This document shows positions 56,191-64,000 of a DNA stretch of 64,000 bases, piece by piece (position 1 is the first letter of the stretch; each line of letters begins with the position of its first letter). The DNA lies in the NCBI GenBank assembly GCA_029560585.1, contig JAKQKQ010000093.1:83560-147559 (forward strand), given 5' to 3'. Source of the DNA: Verrucomicrobiota bacterium. GTDB taxonomy: Bacteria; Verrucomicrobiota; Verrucomicrobiia; JADLBR01. A program made the translations under genes and the position numbers. A model generated the notes under the pieces. The model saw nothing but the letters and a program-made list of their open reading frames with translations, was not told the origin of the DNA and made no database searches.

Positions 56191-57255
56191 CTACGGGGAT
56201 TCGCTTTCCGGCTGCCAAAACATGGCCACGCATTCGATCTGGGCGGTCTGCGGGAACAGGTCGATGGGTTGCACCGACGCCAGCCGCAGCGCGGGGGCGA
56301 GGCGGGCGGCATCTCGCGCGAGCGTCGCGGGATCGCAGGAGACATAGACGAACTTCCCGGGCGGGCGCTTCGTCAAAGAACCTATGATCGCGCGGGACAG
56401 ACCCTCGCGCGGCGGATCGAGCAGCACTGCCTCGGCCTTGGACCGCAAAAGCCATTCTTCGGCGGGACCGTGGCGCCAGGTGACGTTGGGCAACTGCGGC
56501 ACGTCGCGCAGCAGGCGGGCATCGACGTCGCAGGCCTCAACGTCATGGAAGCTCGTGGCCAGCGCCTCAGTGAAAAAACCCGACCCGCAGAAGCCCTCGA
56601 AGAGGGCCTCGCCCCCCGGTGCGAATGCCGCCGTCACCGCCTCGCGCAACGCGTCGCGCAAGAATCGATTCGTCTGCGCGAAGCCAGACCGCGGGAGTCC
56701 CTGCTCGCGCAAAGAGAAATGTCCCCGGGCCGGGGCGCGCGCCCGAAGATCCGTGAGGCGCGCATTGACCTCCTCGCTCGCGATCGGGCAGCGCTCGACA
56801 TCGACGAGCGCCGCGCCGTCGCGGCTCCAGAAACCCACGACGCCCCCCTCCGCGTGCACCGCGATGCGGTTGCGGTAGCCGTAGGGTTGTGGGCTGGGGA
56901 TGATCGGCGACACCGGCGCATCCGGGATCTTGCCGATGCGCGCGAGCGCCTCGCGCACCTGCCGCTCCTTGACCGCGAGCTGCGATGCGTATCGCAGGTG
57001 CTGATAGCAGCAGCCGCCGCAGCGCCCGAAATGTCGGCACCCCGGTTCCTCGCGGTCGGGCGAGGGCGCGACGATCTTCACGATCTCTGCCCGGAGGTAA
57101 CCCTTGCGCACCTCGACCACGCGGGCATCGACCGTATCGCCCTGAGCCGCCAGCGGCACGAACACGACGCGCCCCTCGTGGCGCGCGACGCCGTCGCCAC
57201 CGAACGCCACGTCGGTTATCTCGAGCCGCAGTGGCCCCTGTGCCGGCGCCGTCAT
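56191..57255 (-). CDS. TrmA/RlmC/RlmD-family RNA (uracil-5-)-methyltransferase
   Basis: A 354-residue enzyme; the ATG at 57255 overlaps the preceding stop by 4 bp (ATGA). An N-terminal TRAM-like domain (LEITDVAFGGDGVARHEGRVVFV) is followed by the Fe-S loop CRHFGRCGGCCYQHLRY and the SAM fold with FEGFCGSGFFTEALA, LLDPPREGLS and the catalytic cysteine in YVSCDPATLARD. These enzymes methylate uridine 5-carbons in tRNA T-loops or 23S rRNA. The Fe-S cysteines favour the RlmD/RlmC branch, but the exact target is not assigned. Coupling to a GyrI-like protein is odd. Confidence 0.88.
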   Translation of the reverse strand: MTAPAQGPLRLEITDVAFGGDGVARHEGRVVFVPLAAQGDTVDARVVEVRKGYLRAEIVKIVAPSPDREEPGCRHFGRCGGCCYQHLRYASQLAVKERQVREALARIGKIPDAPVSPIIPSPQPYGYRNRIAVHAEGGVVGFWSRDGAALVDVERCPIASEEVNARLTDLRARAPARGHFSLREQGLPRSGFAQTNRFLRDALREAVTAAFAPGGEALFEGFCGSGFFTEALATSFHDVEACDVDARLLRDVPQLPNVTWRHGPAEEWLLRSKAEAVLLDPPREGLSRAIIGSLTKRPPGKFVYVSCDPATLARDAARLAPALRLASVQPIDLFPQTAQIECVAMFWQPESESP

Positions 57256-57809
57256 CGCACGGGCACCTGTAGTTCCGCGCACCGCATCCAGTCCAACCGG
57301 AACGCCAGGTGGTGGTAGAGAAGCAGCCGCGGCCGACCCTCGATGACCCGATTCTGCGTTCGGATCCACTCGACCAGTTGCTTCATGCGGGGCCGGATGT
57401 TGTCCCATGTGTACGCGCCCTTGAACGAGAGCGATACCACGGGACAGCCATCCCACAGATCGATCGAGATCTCCTCGCCCTCCGGGGCCGGGACCCGCGA
57501 CTCCGGCGGCAGCGGCACCATGAACCGCACCTTTCCCTTGCCCGGTTCCCACTCCAGATCCGAAAGCTCAATCACGAGCGGCTTGATCTGGTCGAGGTCG
57601 TGGCGCGCCACGAACCGCTTGAGCTTGAGATCGATATGGTCCAGCACCTTGAAAGGGTCCTCCTCGGTCTCGATCCATGCCGCCTGAAAGCTCGGCACGG
57701 TCTTGGTCCAGACCTGACCCACCGGACTCATGGGCAACAGGATGTCCGCGCCGGCGGCCGGACACGCAGCGCCCACCGCGATCAACAGGGCCACGAAAAT
57801 ATCGCGCAT
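57252..57809 (-). CDS. Exported GyrI-like ligand-binding domain protein
   Basis: A 185-residue protein. I chose the ATG at 57809 because MRDIFVALLIAVGAACPAAG is a signal peptide; a longer frame upstream runs through a CAACAAC repeat and is not coding. The C-terminal region (DLWDGCPVVSLSFKGAYTWDN, then MKQLVEWIRTQNR) looks like half of a GyrI/SOUL-type fold, which binds small hydrophobic ligands. No catalytic residues are visible. It overlaps the RNA methyltransferase gene by 4 bp, so the pair are cotranscribed though no functional link is obvious. Confidence 0.65.
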   Translation of the reverse strand: MRDIFVALLIAVGAACPAAGADILLPMSPVGQVWTKTVPSFQAAWIETEEDPFKVLDHIDLKLKRFVARHDLDQIKPLVIELSDLEWEPGKGKVRFMVPLPPESRVPAPEGEEISIDLWDGCPVVSLSFKGAYTWDNIRPRMKQLVEWIRTQNRVIEGRPRLLLYHHLAFRLDWMRCAELQVPVR

Positions 57810-57908
57810 CGGGATAAACTGCGCGCCACGCCCATCTCGCGCAAGGGAGGAGTGCGGGCGGTCCTGATCCACCCCCAAGATCTCCGGCCTCAAGAATTGG
57901 GATCTGAG

Positions 57909-57962
57909 AACGCCCAACAACCAACAACCAACAACCAACATCCGACAACCAACGTCCGAGGG
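57909..57962. repeat. Degenerate (CAACCAA)n tandem repeat
   Basis: About seven imperfect copies of a 7-bp unit (CCAACAA) with variants CATCCGA and CGTCCGA. It lies upstream of the GyrI-like gene and inflates an otherwise spurious upstream reading frame. Confidence 0.75.
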
Positions 57963-57989
57963 CGTGCGACAATGCACGGCATCTCACAA

Positions 57990-58170
57990 AGACGCCCTAC
58001 AAAATTTGTAGGCCGCCTGTGCCAGGCGGCACGGTTCAGAGGTTTTGAGACACGCTCGCCTCGCGGGCCGCGTTGGCCAAGGTGTCGCGCCGCCGGTGAA
58101 TCGCGGACGCCGAGGCCGGCGTCCCTCCCAGAATGCTGGCGGCGTCGCTTTTTTCGACGGCCGCGAGGAT
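57990..58170. repeat. Dispersed REP-like element, copy E
   Basis: It contains the near-palindrome CCTACAAAATTTGTAGG, the perfect 7-bp hairpin CCGCCTG TGC CAGGCGG, and the core GCGGACGCCGAGGCCGGCG followed by TCCCTCCCA. That core is shared with the element at 30891-31083. Nothing else is seen between 57810 and 58228. Confidence 0.7.
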
Positions 58171-58228
58171 TTGAGCCTATAAAGAGCGGATGGAACCACG
58201 AATGAACACGAATGGCACTGGCCTTACG

Positions 58229-58810
58229 CTATGGGCGGTCCACACGCACCGTCGGCCGGGCCTCTGCTGACGGTTCTGCCGCATCCGATCCGCCCGAGTG
58301 GCCCATTACGGTCCTCTCCTGCAGCACGCGGATCAAATCGCCAAACCTATCCGATGACGGCGACAGGGAACGTCGCGGGATGATGGCCCACCGATTCGCG
58401 GCGAGGGCCACGAAGATCGTTTCGTGGAACACCTCAAAGCGCCGGACAGACGACCAGGGCACAAAGCTCTGGATGCCCTCCACGGTCTCGTGCATGCCGT
58501 CCTCGGTCACCTCCAGACGGATCTCGGTCGGCGCATTTGACCCGAGTGACCGTTCGAGCGCCCACCTGTACCGCGCGGCAAACGGTATCGACGCGCACAG
58601 GGGGAACCCCACGGCCGCGATGATGAAATAGGCGAAAAGGGCGTTGTTTGCCAATAGGGCGGCGACCACGCCAAGGAACATGGCCCACAGGGGTAATACC
58701 AGGAACCTGTAGTGCATGCGGCGCGCGATGTGATACGCGTCGGGATTGCACAGGCCATGTTGTGTCAGGTAATCCTGCAGCGTGTTGGTGTATTCGTAAA
58801 CAAGGCGCAT
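58229..58810 (-). CDS. YcxB-like membrane protein
   Basis: A 193-residue protein from the ATG at 58810. It has a short N-terminal domain (MRLVYEYTNTLQDYLTQHGL), two membrane helices (FLVLPLWAMFLGVVAALLAN and LFAYFIIAAVGFPLCASIPF), and the YcxB-like soluble domain (GMHETVEGIQSFVPWSSVRR, then FVALAANRWAIIPRRSLS). Role unknown. It starts four bases after the stop of the polysaccharide pyruvyl transferase gene, so both are probably one transcript. Confidence 0.75.
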   Translation of the reverse strand: MRLVYEYTNTLQDYLTQHGLCNPDAYHIARRMHYRFLVLPLWAMFLGVVAALLANNALFAYFIIAAVGFPLCASIPFAARYRWALERSLGSNAPTEIRLEVTEDGMHETVEGIQSFVPWSSVRRFEVFHETIFVALAANRWAIIPRRSLSPSSDRFGDLIRVLQERTVMGHSGGSDAAEPSAEARPTVRVDRP

Positions 58811-58814
58811 TGTC

Positions 58815-60245
58815 TCAGTCCTTGGCGGGCCGCGGGGGAGACCCCGTGCGTCGCCAGCCAGTCTCGATCTCGGTGATGACCTGCATGCCCAATTGTTTGA
58901 GGTGCGGCAATTGCGACCGGACGCGCAGCACGGCGGCGGGATGATCCGCGTGAATCTTTAGCGCAGCACCCAAGAAGGCGTCGCAGCCTGGTCGATCGAT
59001 GTCGAAAAGCCAGTCGACCAGCCCCAGTTCCTCGAGCATCCAGGCCTTGCGGCCATTCTCCGAAAACTGGGGCATGAGGACCGGCGTGCCCAGGCTCAGG
59101 GCCATGATGATAGAGTGCATTTCCATGCTCACGACGATCTCGGCGCGGCGGTAGAGGGAGTACGCCTGTTCGGTGGTCCAGAAGTCGTCCATCGGAACGC
59201 ATTTCTTCTGCGATTCTGGGGACAGCCTGGCAAACACCTGGTCGCGGGCCGTTTCGATCTCGGTGCGCACCTCGGGACAGAGCACGACGGGCAGGCCGGT
59301 CCGCCCGATCCAGGCTTCGATAAACGCGCGCACGGACGCCATGTGGGCATCCTCGCGCTCCTGGGCGACCGAGCTGGCCAACGGACCCGGTTGGCTCCGG
59401 GCGCTGCGGATGGTCACCGTGATGAAGCGCCCCTCCTGCAATCCGTGCGCGCGCATGAATGCCTCCGCCCACGCATCATCAAAACCCTGAAAGAAGAATG
59501 TGCTGTCGGGGCGATAGCCCGATCTCGGGCAGAGCAGGTCGCGCTGACGGAGGTACTCCAACGAATCGGGATCGCGGCAGTAGACGAACCTCGCGTCCCG
59601 AAACAGCGGGCGGAAGATGAGATCGGCGGGCCAATCGATGGCCTCGAACGACTGGCCGTTGATGCCGTACGGGATGCCGTGGGCCCGCGCGATCAACAGC
59701 GGCATGGCGAAGCGCAGCGTGAACCTGTAGAGATCTCGCACTCCCATCCGTCCGAAATTGAGCGTCGTCCCAGAGCTGAACACGACGAACCCCGCGTCCG
59801 TGAATGCGCGGGCCGCCTCGGGATTCTGGCGCCGAAGTTCCTCCAGCGTCTCGCGCGGAAGGCGGTCGAGGATGTCATCGGCGATCCGGGCTGCCGCACG
59901 CGCCGATATGGTGCCATTCTGAAAAGCGCGCAGGTCCGACTCGCCCCACCGATCGTGGAAGGCGCGCCAGGCCGAACCCGCCGCGCCGCGGCTGCTATCA
60001 GAACCCAGGGAAAATGGGTACGCGAGCGCCCCGCAGTTCGGCAGATATCGGGGAAAATAGTCCCGCAGCATCGCGAAGGCCGGGCTGTCCGCGCGCTGGG
60101 ATGTCATCACGACCGCCCGCATGTCAGGGCGCGCCTCGCGCACAAGGCTCAAGAGCCCGGGGGTGATGGCGATGTCGCCGATGTTGCTCGTGCTCCAACT
60201 GAAGGCGATCAGAAGGTGCGCCACGGCATTCGTCGGCATGCCCAT
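58815..60245 (-). CDS. Polysaccharide pyruvyl transferase family protein (CsaB-like)
   Basis: A 476-residue protein. It starts HLLIAFSWSTSNIGDIAITP, matching the GT-B-like N-terminal strand and NIGD loop of the family. Further motifs are GINGQSFEAIDWP, FVYCRDPDSLEYLRQ, RFITVTIR, and the C-terminal EIVVSMEMHSIIMALSLGTPVLMPQF, the usual H-(S/T) loop. Members add pyruvate ketals to surface polysaccharides using PEP. No other polysaccharide genes flank it, so the acceptor is unknown. Confidence 0.85.
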   Translation of the reverse strand: MGMPTNAVAHLLIAFSWSTSNIGDIAITPGLLSLVREARPDMRAVVMTSQRADSPAFAMLRDYFPRYLPNCGALAYPFSLGSDSSRGAAGSAWRAFHDRWGESDLRAFQNGTISARAAARIADDILDRLPRETLEELRRQNPEAARAFTDAGFVVFSSGTTLNFGRMGVRDLYRFTLRFAMPLLIARAHGIPYGINGQSFEAIDWPADLIFRPLFRDARFVYCRDPDSLEYLRQRDLLCPRSGYRPDSTFFFQGFDDAWAEAFMRAHGLQEGRFITVTIRSARSQPGPLASSVAQEREDAHMASVRAFIEAWIGRTGLPVVLCPEVRTEIETARDQVFARLSPESQKKCVPMDDFWTTEQAYSLYRRAEIVVSMEMHSIIMALSLGTPVLMPQFSENGRKAWMLEELGLVDWLFDIDRPGCDAFLGAALKIHADHPAAVLRVRSQLPHLKQLGMQVITEIETGWRRTGSPPRPAKD

Positions 60246-60548
60246 AAGCTATCCGGACACGGAGCGCGATGCCATCCAATAGCGCGGCGGCGAGTGAACG
60301 TGAATTAGCACCAGTGCCCAGCCACCAACGACTCGTTGTTAGTTGCCGGGCCTCCCGTCACACGAGGTGTAGAGCCGCGGATTTCGCGGACGTCACGGAC
60401 CTGTCGTTGAATTTCGAACGCGCCGACCCGATCTCACCCTTTCGTTGCAAAGCCCTGCGCCTCCGCGGCCCTGCGGGAGGAACATCTTCGGCGGCATTAT
60501 GTGGGAAGTGGCTTGCGGTCGGTGGATTCCGCGGGTAATGGCGTGGGC
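60246..60548. other. Divergent intergenic region
   Basis: A 303-bp spacer between the divergently transcribed pyruvyl transferase and Ppx/GppA genes. It should contain both promoters, but I see no convincing -35/-10 pair, repeat, RNA gene or reading frame with protein-like codon use. Confidence 0.4.
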
Positions 60549-61484
60549 GTGTCAGAGCGGCGGGCCATCATAGATCTCGGCTCCAACACCGCAAAACTCC
60601 TCGTGGCCGAAGTCGGCCCCGAGGGCTTGGGCGCCGTCTGCCTTGAGCTGAGCGTGCCATGCCGGCTCGGCCGGCGGCTCCATGAGACCGGCATGATCGC
60701 GCCACAGTCTCTGGCGCGCGCGCTGGACGTGATCGGCGAGTTGCTCCAGTCGGCGCGGGCCGAGGGCGCCGCGCGGATCGCCGTGGTCGCGACGAGCGCG
60801 CTGCGATCCGCGCGCAACGGTGCGGACGCCATGCGGGCCATCCGAGAACGGCACGGCCTCGACGTCGAGGTGCTCACGGGCGAGGAGGAGGCCGAGGGCG
60901 TCTTTCGCGGCGTGGTCAGCGACCCATTCTTCCGGGACCGGCGGATACTGATCATGGATCTCGGCGGCGGCAGCGCGGAGTGGATCGAGGCCGAGGTCGG
61001 CACGCCGGGTCGCAAAGTGAGCGCCGAGGTCGGCTGCGTGCGGATGAGCGAGCGGTTTTTGCCTGACCATCCTGTGAAACCAACCCAGCGGGCGGCGCTC
61101 GAGGCGTTCCTCGCCACGGAACTGGGCTCGCCGCTGTCGCGCTTTTCCGCCGCGGGCCGGACGACGGTGGTGACCGGCGGGACGGCCTGCGCGCTGGCCG
61201 CTCTGCGCGACCCGGCGTTCCTCGAAAAGGCGCGCGCCGGCGGGAAGGAACTGTTCTCCCTCGGCGAGGCGGCCGCGCTGGTGGATGACCTCGCGGCGAA
61301 AACCCTCGGGGAGATCGAGGTCAATCCGGCCGTGCCGCCGCAGCGCGCCGACGTGATCGTGGCGGGCGGCATCACGGTGGTGGCGGTGCTCCGGATGCTG
61401 GGCGTCTCGAAATTCTACGTGTCGACGCGCAATCTGCGCTACGGTCGCCTACTGGCCATGGGGGCCGCCCCATGCGCGTCGTGA
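60549..61484 (+). CDS. Ppx/GppA phosphatase family protein
   Basis: A 311-residue ASKHA-fold protein. I chose the GTG at 60549 since MSERRAIIDLGSN places the phosphate-binding strand as in other family members; a GTG at 60501 is possible. Motifs: IIDLGSNTAKLLVAE, VATSALRSARNG, LTGEEEAEGVFRGVV, LIMDLGGGSAEWIE and TGGTACALAALR. Exopolyphosphatases and pppGpp phosphatases share this core. Only the catalytic ASKHA domains are present; the C-terminal HD domain found in long Ppx proteins is absent, but a stand-alone HD protein is encoded at 63175. It overlaps the next gene by 13 bp. Confidence 0.9.
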   Translation: MSERRAIIDLGSNTAKLLVAEVGPEGLGAVCLELSVPCRLGRRLHETGMIAPQSLARALDVIGELLQSARAEGAARIAVVATSALRSARNGADAMRAIRERHGLDVEVLTGEEEAEGVFRGVVSDPFFRDRRILIMDLGGGSAEWIEAEVGTPGRKVSAEVGCVRMSERFLPDHPVKPTQRAALEAFLATELGSPLSRFSAAGRTTVVTGGTACALAALRDPAFLEKARAGGKELFSLGEAAALVDDLAAKTLGEIEVNPAVPPQRADVIVAGGITVVAVLRMLGVSKFYVSTRNLRYGRLLAMGAAPCAS

Positions 61485-62680
61485 TCGTCGGCGGCGGCGC
61501 GGCGGGTTTCTTTGCGGCGATCGCGTGCGCGCGCGGCGCGGATGTTCGCATCCTGGAAAAGGGCCCGGAATGCCTCGCCAAGGTGCGGATCTCGGGCGGC
61601 GGGCGCTGCAACGTTACAAACGCGTGTTTCGATCCGCGAGAACTCGCGGCCCATTACCCGCGCGGTGGCAGGGCGCTGATCGGTCCGCTGCGGCGCTTCG
61701 GGCCGCGGGAAACGGCCGCGTGGTTTGAGGAACATGGCGCGCGGCTCAAGACCGAATCCGACGGCCGAATGTTTCCGGTCACGGATGCGTCGGCCACGAT
61801 TGTGGATTGCCTGATGCGCGAGGCAAAGGCGGCCGGGGTCGCGGTGAAGACGCGGCTGGCCGTGGGGGCAATCGCCCGCGGGACAGCCGGTGGCTTCGAT
61901 CTTCGATTGGGCGATGGCACGGTCGTGTCCTGCGACCGGTTGCTGTTGGCCACGGGCGGATGCCGGACCCTTGCGGCGGGCGCGCTGGCCACGGCCCTCG
62001 GCCATAGCCTGGAACCCCCGGTGCCATCGCTGTTTTCCCTGCACGCCGCGGACGCGTGGGTGCGCGAGCTGGCCGGCATATCGATGGAGGATGTCCTGCT
62101 GTCGGCGCCCGGGACCAAGCTGCGCCAGCGCGGGCCGATCCTCTTCACCCACCAGGGCCTGAGCGGGCCGGCGATCCTCCGACTGTCGGCGTGGGGCGCA
62201 CGTGTTCTGCATGGGCTCGATTACCGCTTTCCCCTGCACATTCGCTGGCTCCCGCAAATGGACGAGCGGGCGATCCGCACGGCGTTAAACGAAGTGCGCA
62301 AGAAACATCCCGCACGGCTCGTGGCCAACGCCCCGCTCCCAGGCCTGCCCATTCGCCTCTGGGAACGCCTGACCGCCGACGCGGCCGTGGCCGCGAATAC
62401 CCGCTGGGGCGAACTGACGCGCGATAGAGCAGCCGAGCTCGTGGCTAGAATCGCCCACACCACCGTGGAAATCGTGGGCAAGAGCCCAAACAAGGATGAA
62501 TTCGTCACCTGCGGCGGGGTGCGCCTCAAGGAGGTCGATTTCCGCACGATGGAGAGCCGCCTCTGCCCGGGCCTGTATTTCGCCGGCGAGCTGCTCGACA
62601 TCGATGGCGTCACGGGCGGATTCAATTTTCAGGCCGCCTGGACGACCGGCTGGATCGCGGGCCACGCGATGGCACACTGA
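61472..62680 (+). CDS. YhiN/HI0933-family NAD(P)/FAD-dependent oxidoreductase
   Basis: A 402-residue flavoprotein: N-terminal Rossmann motif VVIVGGGAAGFFAAIACARG, LEKGPECLAKVRISGGGRCNVTNA (the family's most conserved block), LLLATGGCRTL, and the C-terminal FCG-like strand CPGLYFAGELLDIDGVTGGFNFQAAW. It belongs to the aminoacetone-oxidase-like/BaiN group, whose physiological role is poorly known. Its ATG lies inside the end of the Ppx gene, so the two are translationally coupled. Confidence 0.92.
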   Translation: MRVVIVGGGAAGFFAAIACARGADVRILEKGPECLAKVRISGGGRCNVTNACFDPRELAAHYPRGGRALIGPLRRFGPRETAAWFEEHGARLKTESDGRMFPVTDASATIVDCLMREAKAAGVAVKTRLAVGAIARGTAGGFDLRLGDGTVVSCDRLLLATGGCRTLAAGALATALGHSLEPPVPSLFSLHAADAWVRELAGISMEDVLLSAPGTKLRQRGPILFTHQGLSGPAILRLSAWGARVLHGLDYRFPLHIRWLPQMDERAIRTALNEVRKKHPARLVANAPLPGLPIRLWERLTADAAVAANTRWGELTRDRAAELVARIAHTTVEIVGKSPNKDEFVTCGGVRLKEVDFRTMESRLCPGLYFAGELLDIDGVTGGFNFQAAWTTGWIAGHAMAH

Positions 62681-62684
62681 CCCC

Positions 62685-63134
62685 ATGGCATCGGCACGAG
62701 AGGATGCGGCGCGCAAGATCGAGACCGCACTGTCGGAGGTGCGCGCGGTCTATGCCGAGCTGGCGCGCCGGCCGATCGAGCGCGCGTGCGCCTTGCGCAC
62801 GGAGTGCTGCCACTTCGCGGTGACGGGCCGCACCCCCTACCTGACGCGCGGCGAGGCACTGCTTGCCGCCAAGGCCCTCCGCGCAACAGGCCGCAAGCAA
62901 TTGCCCGAGGCCATCGATGGCGCGTGTCCCCTGCTGCACCGAGCCACCCTCCGGTGCCTCATCTATGCGGACCGTCCCTTCGGTTGTCGGACGCACTTCT
63001 GCGATGCGGCAGGGGGCCCCTGGCCCCGGCACGCGGTGCTGGATCTCATCCGACGACTGGAACAGGTCGATTCGCAACTCGGGGGCGAGGGACCTCGGGC
63101 GCTGCCAGGCGCCGTCGCCGAAGCGCTGGACTGA
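62685..63134 (+). CDS. YkgJ-type cysteine-cluster protein
   Basis: A 149-residue protein starting four bases after the preceding stop. After a helical N-terminus (KIETALSEVRAVYAELARR) come the cysteines ALRTECCHF, GACPLLHRATLRCLIYADRP and FGCRTHFCDAAGG. This spacing resembles the YkgJ/UPF0153 zinc-iron-binding family, though the first CxxxCC is degenerate. Function unknown; probably a metal- or Fe-S-binding accessory protein. A 40-bp gap separates it from the HD gene. Confidence 0.7.
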   Translation: MASAREDAARKIETALSEVRAVYAELARRPIERACALRTECCHFAVTGRTPYLTRGEALLAAKALRATGRKQLPEAIDGACPLLHRATLRCLIYADRPFGCRTHFCDAAGGPWPRHAVLDLIRRLEQVDSQLGGEGPRALPGAVAEALD

Positions 63135-63174
63135 AAGCCCATGGCTTTTTCAGCGCACCGCGCGATATTTGGAC

Positions 63175-63795
63175 ATGTTCACGGCGCTGGAAGATTTCCG
63201 GCCGTCCGCAGCGATGCGCGCGGAGGTGCGAGGGTTCATGGATCAGCGCGAACCCGAGCCAGAGCATGTGCAGCACGTGCGCGAATTGGCGCTGTCCCTG
63301 TTCGACCAATTGAAAGAGCGCCACGGACTGGGCGAGGGCGCGCGATTCCTGTTAGAGAGCGCGGCGCTGCTGCACGACATCGGCTGGAGCGTGGCCCCCG
63401 ATGGGCGCAAGCACCATAAAGTGGCCTACGACATGATTCGGTCACACCGGTGGGCCGCCCTCCCGGCGACGTTGGTGCCGATAATCGCGCTGGTGGCACG
63501 GTATCACCGAAAATCCGTGCCCGATGCCGCGCATGACGGCTTTGCGGAATTGGACTCGGCCGAACAGGCGATCGTGCGGAAGCTCGCGGCGCTCCTCCGC
63601 GTCGCCGACGCATTGGACCGCTCGCACCAATCACGGGTCTTGGCGATCGCCGCCAAGGATACCGGCGCCAAGGTCGTGCTGCGACTGTCCTCGGCCGGAC
63701 CGTGCGCTGCCGAACTGGCGGCCGCCGATGCAAAGAAAGACCTGTTCGAGATGGCATACGGGGTGCCGCTGGTGCTCCTGGCTCCCGGCATCTAG
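63175..63795 (+). CDS. HD-domain protein resembling the C-terminal domain of Ppx/GppA
   Basis: A 206-residue protein from the ATG at 63175. The domain is helical with the HD motif in LLESAALLHDIGW, KHHKVAYDMI, ALVARYHRKSVP and AALLRVADALDRSH. This pattern (LHDIG, HH, YHRK, R.ADALDR) is the one found at the C-terminus of long Ppx/GppA proteins, where it contacts the catalytic domains. Here it is a separate gene in the same cluster as a short Ppx, with two genes between. Its TAG stop is the first three bases of a dispersed repeat. Confidence 0.85.
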   Translation: MFTALEDFRPSAAMRAEVRGFMDQREPEPEHVQHVRELALSLFDQLKERHGLGEGARFLLESAALLHDIGWSVAPDGRKHHKVAYDMIRSHRWAALPATLVPIIALVARYHRKSVPDAAHDGFAELDSAEQAIVRKLAALLRVADALDRSHQSRVLAIAAKDTGAKVVLRLSSAGPCAAELAAADAKKDLFEMAYGVPLVLLAPGI

Positions 63796-64000
63796 CAGCC
63801 TGTCGGACTTTGGAAAGTCCCCTCGGCCGCTGGCCAGAAACTTCGGGCGCTGTTCGCGGGCGCGGCTCGTGCCCGACCCAGGATCCGGGCCGGGAGGGCT
63901 TTGGACTGCGGTGGCAGAGTCCGGCAACCGCCGGACGGCGCCACCGCTTTGGCAGCGCGCGAAGCGCGAGCCGGGGCCATCGGCTTCGGCTCCGCCGGAG
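63793..64000 (+). repeat. Dispersed GC-rich element, copy D, running off the window
   Basis: It starts with TAGCAGCCTGT, whose TAG is the stop of the HD gene. It continues with blocks shared with the element at 40695-40919 in the same orientation relative to the upstream gene: CGGGCGCTGTTCGC, GGATCCGGGCCGGGAGG, and GCGCCACCGCTTTGGC. An internal palindrome (GCGGTGGC and GCGCCACCGC around TCCGGCAACCGCCGGA) resembles the core of copy B. Confidence 0.8.

Noticed and set aside
55984..57318. 444-codon open frame on the plus strand
   Set aside because: Antisense to the RNA methyltransferase; composition artefact of high GC content.
57810..57977. N-terminal extension of the GyrI-like protein through the CAACAAC repeat
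   Set aside because: It encodes a Val/Leu/Gly/Cys-rich run from a simple repeat; a signal peptide starts at 57809.
60246..60548. Possible tRNA or small RNA between divergent genes
   Set aside because: No cloverleaf, T-loop sequence or terminator-like hairpin with a T-run could be found.

Overview
The window is high-GC bacterial DNA, and almost every protein on the first 44 kb is exported and polysaccharide- or glycoconjugate-directed. The mixture (DUF6259-like and DUF4832-like hydrolases, GH141-like beta-helix proteins, neutral-ceramidase-like amidases, PQQ and NHL propellers, an HzsA-related haem protein, and extracellular proteins with the 'MPDNWEELHGINP' and 'ESSDLIHW' signatures) points to the PVC superphylum, most likely a Verrucomicrobiota / Kiritimatiellota / Lentisphaerota-type heterotroph. 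This is inference from gene content; no rRNA or tRNA gene is visible to confirm it.

Layout. 1-7589 (minus): DUF6259-like hydrolase, ceramidase-like protein, GH31 glycosidase and a ceramidase-like gene cut by the window edge. 7695-8269: a 60-bp inverted-repeat element and a 5'-truncated Gfo/Idh/MocA remnant. 18755-8307 (minus): a tightly coupled operon with successive 4-bp overlaps (DUF6259-like hydrolase, LarA-type racemase, MFS transporter, FAD/Fe-S 2-hydroxyacid dehydrogenase, GH16), followed by a DUF4832-like protein. 27567-18854 (minus): RCC1-repeat protein, a large FG-GAP/cohesin/dockerin protein, a second cohesin protein, a ceramidase-like protein and a PQQ propeller. 28670-27801: exported M55 D-aminopeptidase, with a divergent small gene. 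30740-29193: putative TIM-barrel glycosidase. 40454-31161 (minus): ceramidase-like protein, Asp-box (sialidase-fold) protein, Tat-exported esterase, a beta-helix/esterase fusion and a second beta-helix protein. 43909-40917: sodium/solute symporter coupled to a URO-D family protein.

From 44 kb the content becomes mixed with housekeeping genes. leuA (plus) is preceded by a leucine-rich leader peptide and an attenuator. Facing it is a CobA-HemD fusion. Then come an HzsA-related dihaem protein, a frameshifted zinc-ribbon ORF, an NHL propeller, a GH106-like rhamnosidase candidate, a TrmA/RlmD-family RNA methyltransferase coupled to a GyrI-like domain protein, a YcxB-like membrane protein with a polysaccharide pyruvyl transferase, and a plus-strand cluster (Ppx/GppA, YhiN-type flavoprotein, YkgJ-type cysteine-cluster protein, HD-domain protein).

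The intergenic DNA carries a family of short dispersed elements with a recurring terminal motif (TAGCAGCCYGT) and GC-rich internal palindromes. Several begin exactly at, or within a few bases of, a stop codon. The most interesting signals are the leuA attenuator, the LarA/dehydrogenase/transporter operon embedded between glycosidases, four 'ceramidases' that all lack the family's serine nucleophile, the beta-helix/esterase fusion, the cohesin/dockerin pair and the stop-codon-abutting repeats. Stretches over 300 bases without a complete gene (about 7590-8306, 30741-31160, 40455-40916, 43910-44296, 45872-46242, 57810-58228, 60246-60548) are accounted for by the repeats, the gene remnant, the leuA leader region and one divergent intergenic spacer. 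No CRISPR array, tRNA, rRNA or complete insertion sequence was seen.
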